12,133 nt of DNA from Nitrospirae bacterium UBA4572 (GTDB lineage: Bacteria > Nitrospirota > Leptospirillia > Leptospirillales > Leptospirillaceae): assembly GCA_002387725.1 (NCBI GenBank), contig DGKK01000035.1, forward strand, positions 20,620-32,752, written 5' to 3'. The translations under genes were made by a program, and so were the position numbers. The first letter of the stretch is position 1. Each line of letters begins with the position of its first letter. A model generated the notes under the pieces. It saw only the letters and a list, made by a program, of their open reading frames with translations. It was not told the origin of the DNA and did no database searches. Shown one piece after another: positions 1-7,481 of the stretch.

Positions 1-2590
1 TGGCTTGGCCGGCCGCCACCAGTGCGGTCATGGTCTGGCGTCCTTTCCGGGGTCCCCCCTGAATTCCCGCTCGCCCGGATTCATGAAACGCCAGGGCGTA
101 GCTTTGGATTTTCGAAATGAAATTCGACTTCAGCCCCCGATATTTGGCAATTTGGAGATACTCCCTGAGGAGGACCTTCCATGGCTTGCGAGAGTCCCCC
201 GGGCTATTGGGAAACTCGTGATCGAGACGTTCGGCCAGAAGGAGATAGGGGTTTCGGGGACCCGGAAGAGACTGAAAGACGGCCTTCCACTGCAAAACGT
301 CGCCGAGCGTCTCTTCCCCTTCCTGAAATCCGCGAACAAAGGAAAACCACACGACCTCTTTCCTGAAGTCGTACCAGATCATGAACTTCTTTATGGAGCG
401 GGAGACCGAAAATGATTCCGGGCTGGCCTTGCGAACTTCCGTAAGGAACTCGTTGATCCGTTTCATTCCGTTATTGGTAAAGGCGGGGGGAACGACATCT
501 TCGGTCACATCCTTTCTGGTGCCTTTCCAGAAGGTCGCCAGCGCGACCCGGTCGGCATCGTCCCGGGCGTCGACCCAGTCGGCCAGCCAGTGAAAGTCCG
601 GAAGGGTTTGTTCGACCTCCAGAAGGAGCGACTGGAGCGAGTCCAGATTCTGGCGCACCGGATCGACAGACCCCCAGGCGATATACGCCAGGTAGATTTT
701 CGAAAAGTGTTTGGCCTCCTGAGGAGAAATTGACGGATCAAGGTCGACGATGTCCTGGGCCCCCGGCTGGGGCCTGTTTCTGAGATCGGAAAATGAGGCT
801 CCGTCCATCCGGTCCTTGATGAGGTTGATCCGGCGCACGAGAATGTCCACATAATCCGCCAGACGGTGGGAGGGGTCGTCGTCGAGGAGCTCCCGGACCT
901 TGGCGCGGAGGGTCTGGTTCAGCTGGGGAAGGACGACCGTTTCGAACTCGTTGTCGAACCGGTGCTTCATGGCCGTCTCCAGCCTGCCCGTCTCACGGGA
1001 GAAAGCAAGCAACCGGGAGGAGAGGCTGGCATCCCGCTTGGCCATCCAGTCGATCAGGCTCCCGTAGCGCTCCATGCTCTCCATATTCTGGTGGAGGTCG
1101 CCATTGACGTTGATCGGCCCCGGCTGGCGGGAGACCATGACCTTGACCGTATGGGCGGCATTGGCGTAGGACAGGATCAGGTAAGCTCCCATCGCCGCGC
1201 TTGCTCCGTACCACCCCACGAGAAGAATGTTCGTCGCCATCTGACGTAATTTGGCCATCAGGCCCGTGGGAGCGGCAAGGATCCTGTCTTCCGGAAGTCG
1301 GCGCGTGAAGAAATCCTTGAGGAATGCCCCCGACAGCAAGGACGGATCCCGTCCCCCGCCTTTGACAAGGCCGGCAGAAGACGGGTCGGCTCCGGAAAGG
1401 GAGGGCATCTGGGCCGTCTTCGAGGGAGCCTTGATTGGAAGGACCGCTCCGGGAGAGCGGTCGATGATCTCCACATCCCTTTCTCGTCCTTTGGCAAAGT
1501 CGTGGCCCAGAATCTGGGAAAACCTGGGGGTTCCCAACACGCCGCTCGAGAAGAAAAATCCCCGGAAGTCCGGCCGATAAAGATAGGGAGAGTGTTCGAA
1601 GAGTCCCTTGAGAAAAGGGACCATCAGGGGCTCAAGCGCCATGATTTCGAGCGGGAAGACCAGACTTTCGGAATCGGGCGGAGGCGCATCGGCCCGAAGG
1701 AACATCAGGGCGCGGATCCGTTCCCTGATCTCCCGGATTCCGCGGCTCAGAGTCTCTTCCCAGGACTCCGACGGATCGGCGAGGACACCCATCATTTCGC
1801 CGGTCTGGGCGATCGGAATGGAATTGAGATAGGCTCTGAATCCTGCCACCAGGTCGAGTTTGGTGACCATGATGTAGACAGGGAACCTCACATGCAGCGT
1901 CCGCATGAGGGAATCGATCCGCTGGCGGATGTTCTGGGACAGCTGGGACAGCTTCACGGAATCATAGGTCCAGAGCTCCTCGACCGAGATCGTCACGATC
2001 ACTCCGTTGAATGGCTCCTTCAGCCTCGTTCGGTGAAGGAGGCTCAGGATCGTCGACCATTCCGCCGTGGCATCCTCGGCCGGATCGACCGATACGTAAC
2101 GTCCGGACGTATCCAGAAGAATGACCTTGTCTTCGAGCATGAGCTCGATGGTGTCGGTCGGCGGGGGAATCTCTTCCCGGGACACGGTCCGGAACCGGAT
2201 CGGGATATTGACGTTGACCAGAAGCGTCGTCTTTCCCGAGCCCGTGTTTCCGAGGACAAGGTAGAAGGGAAGCGTGGAAAGGGGGTTCGACAGAAGCCCC
2301 CCTTCCCCCTGGACGTTCTTTTTTGCCGTTTTCCAGAGGCTCTGGATCGCCAGAAGACGTCCCGATTTCTTGTCCGTCATGGCAGAGCGTCTCAATTGGG
2401 CCTGGGCGATCTTCCGCCTGACAAAGAGAACGATTCTCCTGGCTGAAAAGACGACGACAACGACCGCAAAAGCGACCGAAATCGAGACCTGGATGGGCCA
2501 ATGTGCCCAAATTCCCGCCACCCAGACCAGAGCGAACAGGGCCATGGCCACAAGCAGGAAGACAAGAGGTCTCAGGATCTTTTTCAACAT
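1..2590 (-). CDS. tssM: TssM/IcmF, T6SS inner-membrane ATPase-like component (partial, C-terminus outside window)
   Basis: TssM is the large inner-membrane protein that, with TssL and TssJ, forms the T6SS envelope channel. Reading from ATG at 2588-2590, the frame stays open to the window edge, giving 863 codons; family members usually run to about 1,100-1,300 residues, so the periplasmic C-terminus is missing. Two hydrophobic segments lie at about residues 6-29 and 33-57. A cytoplasmic NTPase domain follows, with an intact Walker A motif GNTGSGKTT (114-122), a hydrophobic strand ending in DTSG (160-163) and a GTPase-like TKLD (243-246). The family-typical segment FRGFFFSSG is at 342-350. A third membrane segment (about 453-476) leads into the periplasmic part. 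A GGAGG lies 10 nt upstream of the start. The gene follows tssL by 37 bp. Identification is secure; whether the NTPase is active cannot be judged. Confidence 0.96.
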   Translation of the reverse strand, partial: MLKKILRPLVFLLVAMALFALVWVAGIWAHWPIQVSISVAFAVVVVVFSARRIVLFVRRKIAQAQLRRSAMTDKKSGRLLAIQSLWKTAKKNVQGEGGLLSNPLSTLPFYLVLGNTGSGKTTLLVNVNIPIRFRTVSREEIPPPTDTIELMLEDKVILLDTSGRYVSVDPAEDATAEWSTILSLLHRTRLKEPFNGVIVTISVEELWTYDSVKLSQLSQNIRQRIDSLMRTLHVRFPVYIMVTKLDLVAGFRAYLNSIPIAQTGEMMGVLADPSESWEETLSRGIREIRERIRALMFLRADAPPPDSESLVFPLEIMALEPLMVPFLKGLFEHSPYLYRPDFRGFFFSSGVLGTPRFSQILGHDFAKGRERDVEIIDRSPGAVLPIKAPSKTAQMPSLSGADPSSAGLVKGGGRDPSLLSGAFLKDFFTRRLPEDRILAAPTGLMAKLRQMATNILLVGWYGASAAMGAYLILSYANAAHTVKVMVSRQPGPINVNGDLHQNMESMERYGSLIDWMAKRDASLSSRLLAFSRETGRLETAMKHRFDNEFETVVLPQLNQTLRAKVRELLDDDPSHRLADYVDILVRRINLIKDRMDGASFSDLRNRPQPGAQDIVDLDPSISPQEAKHFSKIYLAYIAWGSVDPVRQNLDSLQSLLLEVEQTLPDFHWLADWVDARDDADRVALATFWKGTRKDVTEDVVPPAFTNNGMKRINEFLTEVRKASPESFSVSRSIKKFMIWYDFRKEVVWFSFVRGFQEGEETLGDVLQWKAVFQSLPGPRNPYLLLAERLDHEFPNSPGDSRKPWKVLLREYLQIAKYRGLKSNFISKIQSYALAFHESGRAGIQGGPRKGRQTMTALVAAGQA

Positions 2591-2602
2591 GGAACCGGTT
2601 CC
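2591..2602. repeat. 12-bp perfect palindrome between the tssM ribosome binding site and start codon
   Basis: GGAACCGGTTCC is its own reverse complement and fills the space between the GGAGG (2601-2605) and the ATG of tssM, sharing two bases with the GGAGG. In RNA it could form a short hairpin with a 4-bp stem and a CCGG loop. It may be chance, or it may modulate tssM translation. Confidence 0.4.
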
Positions 2603-2627
2603 TCCGATATCAGTGAAGCCAAGTGGA

Positions 2628-3305
2628 TCAGTTGAGATGGATCAACACGTTTTGGACCATCTGATGGACGATCCGGTCGAAAACCGCATAAAGAATCAGG
2701 AGGGCCGCCGGAGGTGATCCCCAAATCAGGAGATTCTTCATCCTGCGTTTTCGGTTCCTGGTCTCCGCGCTGGCGGAGGAAAGGGCGAGGGAGGCGGGCA
2801 AGACACCGGAAAACAGGGTGCCTCCTTCGGCTAGGCGAACTGGCTCCAGAAGATTCTGGAGCCTCTGGCGAACCTGGAGAGCTCCGCTTTCTCCCCCCTT
2901 CATTCCGAACTGCCCCTGAAAGCCCAGGTGAAGAATCATGTAGTAGATCGCCAGGATTTCCCGATCCACCGGATCGGGCCCGAGCGCGGAAAGTCTTCGG
3001 AAAAATTCGACTCCTCCATTGACAATCTTGAAGTGAGCCTTCTGGAGGAGCATCGATCTCCACTCGCCGGCTCCACTCCAGTCGGCACACATGAGGCTTT
3101 CGTCGATCCATACGATCACGGGAAAAAGCCCGTCGTCGAAGACCTTTTCCTCGATACCCGCCTCTTTTGCCGCACGACGGGCTCTCTCGATACGGGAGAC
3201 GATCTCTGCCCTCATCTCAAGCGGCTGGAGGGGAACTCCCCCCATCAACTGGTCCTTGACCCAAGCGGCAACCGGAACATAGTAGTCGGTCAGGGCGGCC
3301 ATCAT
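2628..3305 (-). CDS. tssL: TssL/DotU, T6SS inner-membrane component
   Basis: TssL is a tail-anchored inner-membrane protein that pairs with TssM and contacts the baseplate through its cytoplasmic domain. The 225-residue product has the DotU layout: a helical cytoplasmic domain (about 1-185) with the family-like stretches WIDE (66-69) and LGFQGQFG (127-134), a basic patch RNRKRRMK (183-190), one membrane helix (about 191-208) and a short periplasmic tail. There is no C-terminal OmpA-like peptidoglycan-binding domain. The start overlaps the tssK stop in an ATGA, which points to translational coupling. Two Met codons are adjacent; a TAGGAG at 3310-3315 lies 4 nt from the first and 7 nt from the second, so initiation at 3302 is equally possible. 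Confidence 0.95.
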   Translation of the reverse strand: MMAALTDYYVPVAAWVKDQLMGGVPLQPLEMRAEIVSRIERARRAAKEAGIEEKVFDDGLFPVIVWIDESLMCADWSGAGEWRSMLLQKAHFKIVNGGVEFFRRLSALGPDPVDREILAIYYMILHLGFQGQFGMKGGESGALQVRQRLQNLLEPVRLAEGGTLFSGVLPASLALSSASAETRNRKRRMKNLLIWGSPPAALLILYAVFDRIVHQMVQNVLIHLN

Positions 3306-4684
3306 TTCACTCCTATCAGATCGATCGTGGTTCCAGGCGGTGCTGTGGGCCAGAAGATCTGGATCGATTCCTCCTGACGGATGGAATCCCAGACGCTGTC
3401 CCGGACTTCAACCCGGAAATAATGGGTGTTGAGCCGCCGGGGAAGTCCGGAGGGAGGACCGCTCATCGGGGTCAGCTCGACCCCCGGCAGAGCCCGGCGG
3501 ATCAGCGTATCCATGAGCGAGGGCGTTCCCACCTTGGCGGTATCCTGAAATGAATCGAGAACCGCTTCGGCCTCTTCTTCCGTACGGATGGCGAGGTAAT
3601 ACCGGGTCCGGGGCGAGAAGAAGGATTGCGAGAGGGTTGCCTGGAATCCGTCGGGGGCCGGATTCAGGCGCACCAGGAGATCGGCGCCGATCGTCAGGCT
3701 GTTGAGAAGGGTAAAAAGGACCGTCTGGGCCCGGGCCACGCATCCCCAGATATCCTCGTGGGAATAAGCCGGAAGGGGATCGGGAAAGACTTCGGATTCT
3801 CCGAAGAGGTTAATGCTGCTCGAAAAGGTGCTGAGCTCCCCGACCATCTGGCGCAGGACCCCATAGAAGACCCAAGGGTGGAGAGGGTCGCTTTCCGTAT
3901 ACTGGTAGAGAAGGGGAACATAGCGGTTCAAGGTCCGCAGGGCCAACAGGTAGGTGATGGACCCCGCCTCGGAAGACTCCCCCCGGTCTTCGCCGGAGGA
4001 CTTGAACTCCTCGAGTTGCCGGGCCCGGCTGGCGCATTCGTTCCGGATCTCCTGGACCAGCCCCGCGAGGGTGCGGGAGGCCGACAGGGACAGGGAAGGG
4101 GGAATGAAGGTCGGACTGGTCTTGATGGCCCCCCCGTCCCACAGAACCTGGGCGATCGGAATCAGGTTATAGTGGTCGAGATGCTGGATCTCGCTGTCCC
4201 AGAAGAGACGGATATTGAAGTAAAGGCTCTTGACCAGGGCGTCGGGCCCCTCCCCGTAAAGGTCCCGGACCTCCTCAGGATCGGCAAGGGTCACAAAACG
4301 GGTATTCCCCCCTTCCGCTTCGAGGTCGGAAACAACGGTCACGTTGGAAGCATTCTCCTGAAACCGATGGAGGCCGGCATAGATCGTAAGGGGGCGGTCC
4401 CGGTAAGTCCAGTCCTTTTCGAAGGAGCGAGGACGGATGACGGCATTCCCGGGGAACTGGACATAGGTCCCGTCCTGAAAGATCGCGGCAAAGGAGTTGA
4501 TGTGTCCCGTCCCCCGCGACAGGGCCGACGTCTGAATATCGATCTCCCGAACGCCCCAGGCGAAGGGAAGCGTGGCATCGAGGTAGGGACGCGCCAGAGC
4601 CTGCTGCAGAAGATCCGTCAGCTGGAAGTGCTGGGGCTGCAGAAATAGCCCTTGGTGCCAGTAGATAGGTTTTAGGGATTTCAT
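3302..4684 (-). CDS. tssK: TssK, T6SS baseplate adaptor
   Basis: TssK is a trimeric cytoplasmic baseplate subunit that connects the TssEFG wedges to the TssJLM membrane complex. The product is 460 residues, close to the usual length of about 445. The N-terminus carries the family signature W-H-Q-G-L-F-L-Q-P-Q-H-F (residues 9-20). The rest has no signal peptide or membrane helix, as expected for a shell and neck domain followed by a receptor-like C-terminal domain. An AAGGAG at 4695-4700 lies 10 nt upstream of the start, which supports it. The gene starts 34 bp after tssJ and ends in a 4-nt overlap with tssL. Nothing is broken or unusual in it. Confidence 0.97.
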   Translation of the reverse strand: MKSLKPIYWHQGLFLQPQHFQLTDLLQQALARPYLDATLPFAWGVREIDIQTSALSRGTGHINSFAAIFQDGTYVQFPGNAVIRPRSFEKDWTYRDRPLTIYAGLHRFQENASNVTVVSDLEAEGGNTRFVTLADPEEVRDLYGEGPDALVKSLYFNIRLFWDSEIQHLDHYNLIPIAQVLWDGGAIKTSPTFIPPSLSLSASRTLAGLVQEIRNECASRARQLEEFKSSGEDRGESSEAGSITYLLALRTLNRYVPLLYQYTESDPLHPWVFYGVLRQMVGELSTFSSSINLFGESEVFPDPLPAYSHEDIWGCVARAQTVLFTLLNSLTIGADLLVRLNPAPDGFQATLSQSFFSPRTRYYLAIRTEEEAEAVLDSFQDTAKVGTPSLMDTLIRRALPGVELTPMSGPPSGLPRRLNTHYFRVEVRDSVWDSIRQEESIQIFWPTAPPGTTIDLIGVK

Positions 4685-4718
4685 GAGATGTCGGCTCCTT
4701 CCCTCTCCTCTGTGGTCC

Positions 4719-5366
4719 TCAGTTTAAGCTTCCTGTTCCATTGCCGGCAGGCTTCTGATTGGCCTCTTTTGCCCGGGGATCGAGAACCGCCATCCCCAGA
4801 AGATGCCGCCTCCCCAGCCAGATCGAGGCTAACGTTCGGGCCGGACGATAGTGGTTGCTCCGAAAAATGATGCCTGTCCGCTTCACCGTCACAGGAAGCG
4901 GCCGAAGCACGATATCCTGCTTGGCAGAATACTGGGAATACCCGGCGATGACTCCCAGGTACTGCGCATGGTTCATGCGGTCGACAGTGAGAAGCTGATG
5001 GGCTCCCGGAGGGATGATGAATCGCCACATGGCGAGAATGCCTGCCCTTTTCTTTCCCATGGCCAGGGTTTCCATGGCCCGGTCCGGATCCTGGATCAGA
5101 GGCAAAAAAGCATTGGGGTCCTGCAGCTCCAGAATTCCGATGACCAGCGTGTGCGGCCGCTTGTCCGACAGGTTCAAATCAGGATCAGCCAAGACATCAA
5201 GAACCACGGATTTTTTTTCAAAAGACCACTGGACCTTTTTTTGGACCTTGTTGTCGGGATTGGTTTCTGTGTGGACCGAGGTGCAAGAGGCAAGGGCCAT
5301 TGCAGCTAAAGCGATTATGGCTCCAACCATCCAGGTAGGCCGTTTGGGGCCGTGGGGCGTTGTCAT
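4719..5366 (-). CDS. tssJ: TssJ, T6SS outer-membrane lipoprotein
   Basis: TssJ is a small outer-membrane lipoprotein facing the periplasm that binds the TssM C-terminus. The 215-residue product has a basic N-terminus, a hydrophobic segment (about 13-26) and a lipobox LASC with the lipidated Cys at residue 28, a clear type II signal. After the Cys comes a beta-rich domain including LNLSDKRPHTLVIGILEL, with alternating strands as in TssJ. The match rests on the lipobox, size and position directly before tssK, since TssJ sequences diverge strongly. It is somewhat longer than many TssJ proteins and ends in a polar Gly/Asn tail. AAGGAG at 5377-5382 lies 10 nt upstream, and the gap after the PAAR-like gene is 19 bp. 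Confidence 0.9.
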   Translation of the reverse strand: MTTPHGPKRPTWMVGAIIALAAMALASCTSVHTETNPDNKVQKKVQWSFEKKSVVLDVLADPDLNLSDKRPHTLVIGILELQDPNAFLPLIQDPDRAMETLAMGKKRAGILAMWRFIIPPGAHQLLTVDRMNHAQYLGVIAGYSQYSAKQDIVLRPLPVTVKRTGIIFRSNHYRPARTLASIWLGRRHLLGMAVLDPRAKEANQKPAGNGTGSLN

Positions 5367-5385
5367 GAAAAAAGGACTCCTTGCG

Positions 5386-5781
5386 TTAGGGGGCCAAAAG
5401 AAGGACCGAGACCTGGCTCGGCACGAGACAGACCCCCGGAGCGTTGATTCCGTTCTGAAGGGTCGGGGAGGTCAGCCGGGTCGCCGGAGCCCCGCCCACG
5501 AGAACCGTGTCGGCCCCTTCAAGACACATCCGGCTTCCCATCACCTCCTGGCTGACCACCCCCCCGAGGACCCCGGCATCGTCCCCTTGGGTGAGGGGAA
5601 CCTCGGTCATGAGATTGTGGGCGGGGGCCCCTCCGAAGAGGACGTTGGGGACCGGGGGAACCCCCATGGGCCCCATGGCAATGTTCGGATAGGGAATCGG
5701 GACGACAGCGGGACCGGCAGGCGTCTTGCAGACATCCGGAAACCCCAGGGACATCCCCCCCATCTGCGTGTTGGCAAACAT
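5386..5781 (-). CDS. PAAR-like DUF4150 spike-tip protein
   Basis: DUF4150 proteins are PAAR-like and are thought to cap the T6SS spike. The 131-residue product shows the family signature near its start, GMSLGFPDVCKTPAGP (9-24), followed by VPIPYPNIA (27-35). The second half carries GGVVSQ (73-78) and DTVLVGGAPATRLTSP (91-106). The protein ends right after this domain, so no toxin domain is fused to it. The frame could start 12 codons earlier at 5817, but that adds an unrelated basic stretch, and the ATG at 5781 has a strong AGGAGG 6 nt upstream; I chose 5781. The gene lies 10 bp after the DUF3540 gene and 19 bp before tssJ. Cys18, Cys86 and Cys118 could bind metal, as in true PAAR proteins, but this is a guess. 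Confidence 0.93.
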   Translation of the reverse strand: MFANTQMGGMSLGFPDVCKTPAGPAVVPIPYPNIAMGPMGVPPVPNVLFGGAPAHNLMTEVPLTQGDDAGVLGGVVSQEVMGSRMCLEGADTVLVGGAPATRLTSPTLQNGINAPGVCLVPSQVSVLLLAP

Positions 5782-5787
5782 CTCGCT

Positions 5788-5793
5788 CCTCCT
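5788..5793 (-). promoter_or_regulatory. Ribosome binding site of the PAAR-like gene, overlapping the DUF3540 stop
   Basis: AGGAGG reads on the minus strand 6 nt before the ATG at 5779-5781 and shares bases with the TAG stop (5792-5794) of the DUF3540 gene. It decides the start and suggests that a terminating ribosome re-initiates directly on the PAAR-like gene, so the two proteins would be made in step. Confidence 0.85.
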
Positions 5794-6397
5794 ACCCCAG
5801 ATGGACCTGGTCGCCATCGATCTTCACCAGGTCGCGACTCGACAGAATCGTGCTTTCGGAGTCCACCGAGACCACCGATTCGGAGACGATCTGGGTAGCT
5901 CCCGCCACATGGCGGTCGACCCCCTCGACCTCCCGGACCGAGCTCCCTGACCGCTCGAAGATCCATTCCCCCACCCGCTCCAGGATCTGGCCGACCTCCG
6001 AGATCTTGCGTCCGGCCAGCGCGAGGAGATCTCCGGCCAACGTCATTGTCCGGGCCGAAACGGAACAATCGGAGAAGACCCCCCGGAACCGGGGAGACTC
6101 CATCCCGATTTCGCCGTCGGATGTGAGATGCACGCCCCCGGGGAAGCTCATCGTCCGGGGAGACTCCTCCGGACCCGAGAGGAGAACGGTCATCACGACC
6201 GCCCCCCACCCCTCGACCTCCACAAAGAGGACCGTGTCGTCCTCCCGGGGGTCGGGCAGACAGCCCGGGGCTTTCCGGGCCGCGAGGATCTCTCCGCCGG
6301 CCTCCAGAGTCAGGCCCTTTCCGGAGACGGAGAGGACGGTTCCCGTCCGGAGGACGGTTTTTTCGCCGGTTTCGAATCCGATTGTCTCAGACAGCAT
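5792..6397 (-). CDS. DUF3540 protein, probable spike-associated T6SS accessory protein
   Basis: DUF3540 proteins are of unknown function and occur beside DUF2169 and DUF4150 genes in T6SS loci. The 201-residue product begins with a compact beta-rich part (about 12-75; GEKTVLRTGTVLSV then VLFVEVEGWGAVVMTVLL) that could be an OB-like barrel. A region of alternating hydrophobic residues follows (about 83-130 and 160-201), with a likely helix between (131-149). The end, SVVSVDSESTILSSRDLVKI, looks like beta-helix rungs. This resembles a reduced gp5/VgrG spike, which is my inference. The frame is open further upstream to 6685, but AGGAGG at 6404-6409 sits 6 nt before the ATG at 6397, and the upstream part is Pro/Ser/Arg-rich shadow of the pentapeptide gene. 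The start overlaps the end of that gene by 11 bp. Confidence 0.85.
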   Translation of the reverse strand: MLSETIGFETGEKTVLRTGTVLSVSGKGLTLEAGGEILAARKAPGCLPDPREDDTVLFVEVEGWGAVVMTVLLSGPEESPRTMSFPGGVHLTSDGEIGMESPRFRGVFSDCSVSARTMTLAGDLLALAGRKISEVGQILERVGEWIFERSGSSVREVEGVDRHVAGATQIVSESVVSVDSESTILSSRDLVKIDGDQVHLG

Positions 6398-7481
6398 GGG
6401 GTCCCTCCTCTGTGTCGAAGATCCGTGGAATGAAGGATTCGGCCTCCGCCCGCTCCGGGTCGGTCTCCCGGGCCAGGGACCGGGTCGATCCCCCGAAGTC
6501 GGCTCCCCCTTCCGTCGCCTGGTGGAAGCTCGCCCGCCCGAGCGCCGACCCCCGGAAGAGGGCCCTGTCGAGCCGGGCGTGGGAAAAGTCGCAGAAGACC
6601 AGGTTCGCCCCGGTGAAATTCGCCCCGGTGAGATCGGCCTCGGAGAACGGGGCGTAGGCCAGGTCGGCGTCGGTGAAGTCGGCACCCGCCGCCAGGACCT
6701 TCTGGAATGAGGCCATCGGGAACCGGGAACCCCGGGCCGAAATACCCCCGAGGTTCGCCTCCACGAAGAGGACCTTCTCAGACTCCGCCCCGTCGAAGAG
6801 GGCCCCGGACAGATCCGAGCGGGAAAAGTTCCCCAAGGAAAAGCTCGCCTTCACCCAGCGCGTCCCCGACAGATCGCATTCGCTGGCCTGAATCATCGGA
6901 AGCCGCATCCCCGAAAAATCGAGCCCCCGGAGCACAGACTTCACGAAAATCGGGTTCGAGAAGATGGCGCCGGAAAAGAGGCACCCGGAGAGATCCCCTC
7001 CGATGAAGGAGGACTTGACCAGCCGGCACCCCGAAAAGTCCGTCTCCCCGAAATTCCCCTCGACGAAGGCCGCTTTCTCGAGATCCGACCCGGCGAAAGA
7101 AGTCTTTTCCAGGGTCGCCTTGATGAAGGCCGCCTTGCCCAAGCTGGCTCCCAAAAACCGGACTCCCGACAGATTGGGATTGACCCAGCGCGATCCTGGA
7201 GCCGCCGCCTCGCCGAACCGGGCCCCCGACAGGTCGCAGTCGACGAAGGAGGCCTTCTCGAGGCGGGCCTTCGAAAAGTCGGCCTTCGGCAGCCGGGCAT
7301 TCTTGAAAAGGACACGGTCGAGCCCCACCTCCCGGAAGAGGGTCCCCTCCCCCACAACATCGATGAAGATCGCGCCCGCAAGATCCTCTCCCGACAGATC
7401 GACCCCCGACAGGTCCGCCTCTGAGATGGGAGCGCCTCCCGCGAGGCAGTCCCGGATTTCCGGAAGTCCGATCCGCCTCAT
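6387..7481 (-). CDS. Pentapeptide-repeat protein, T6SS accessory
   Basis: Pentapeptide repeats fold into a right-handed quadrilateral beta-helix. This 364-residue protein has a short N-terminal segment (1-20), then repeats without a single insertion or deletion from residue 21 to 330, about 62 pentapeptides or 15 coils. Leu usually fills the fourth and Phe the ninth position of each ten-residue unit (for example ECDLSGTRWV, EADLTGANFT). A charged tail rich in Arg and Glu follows (331-364). There is no signal peptide, membrane helix or catalytic motif. The start forms an ATGA overlap with the upstream DUF2169-pentapeptide gene and the end overlaps the DUF3540 gene by 11 bp. Tight coupling implies a partner role in spike assembly or cargo loading; the molecular role is unknown, and it could also be an effector itself. 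Confidence 0.9.
   Translation of the reverse strand: MRRIGLPEIRDCLAGGAPISEADLSGVDLSGEDLAGAIFIDVVGEGTLFREVGLDRVLFKNARLPKADFSKARLEKASFVDCDLSGARFGEAAAPGSRWVNPNLSGVRFLGASLGKAAFIKATLEKTSFAGSDLEKAAFVEGNFGETDFSGCRLVKSSFIGGDLSGCLFSGAIFSNPIFVKSVLRGLDFSGMRLPMIQASECDLSGTRWVKASFSLGNFSRSDLSGALFDGAESEKVLFVEANLGGISARGSRFPMASFQKVLAAGADFTDADLAYAPFSEADLTGANFTGANLVFCDFSHARLDRALFRGSALGRASFHQATEGGADFGGSTRSLARETDPERAEAESFIPRIFDTEEGPHAV
6492..7421 (-). repeat. Gapless pentapeptide-repeat array (about 62 units)
   Basis: At DNA level this is a degenerate 30-bp periodicity coding for ten-residue double repeats, covering residues 21-330 of the pentapeptide protein. The hydrophobic centres keep register throughout; exceptions at a centre position are few, such as Ala94, Ala199, Ser234, Ala249, Ala264 and Glu324. 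Confidence 0.9.

Noticed and set aside
1502..2446. 314-codon plus-strand open frame opposite tssM
   Set aside because: The minus-strand frame carries the TssM Walker A and membrane segments across the same region; this frame is its shadow.
3626..4648. 340-codon plus-strand open frame opposite tssK
   Set aside because: Antisense to tssK, without any domain I recognise.
5792..6685. Longer DUF3540 reading frame starting at 6685
   Set aside because: The extra 96 residues are Pro/Ser/Arg/Gly-rich shadow of the pentapeptide gene, and a strong AGGAGG sits 6 nt before the ATG at 6397.
6387..7481. Pentapeptide protein as a Qnr-type quinolone-resistance protein
   Set aside because: It is longer than Qnr (about 218 residues) and translationally coupled to T6SS genes; nothing supports a resistance role beyond the shared fold.
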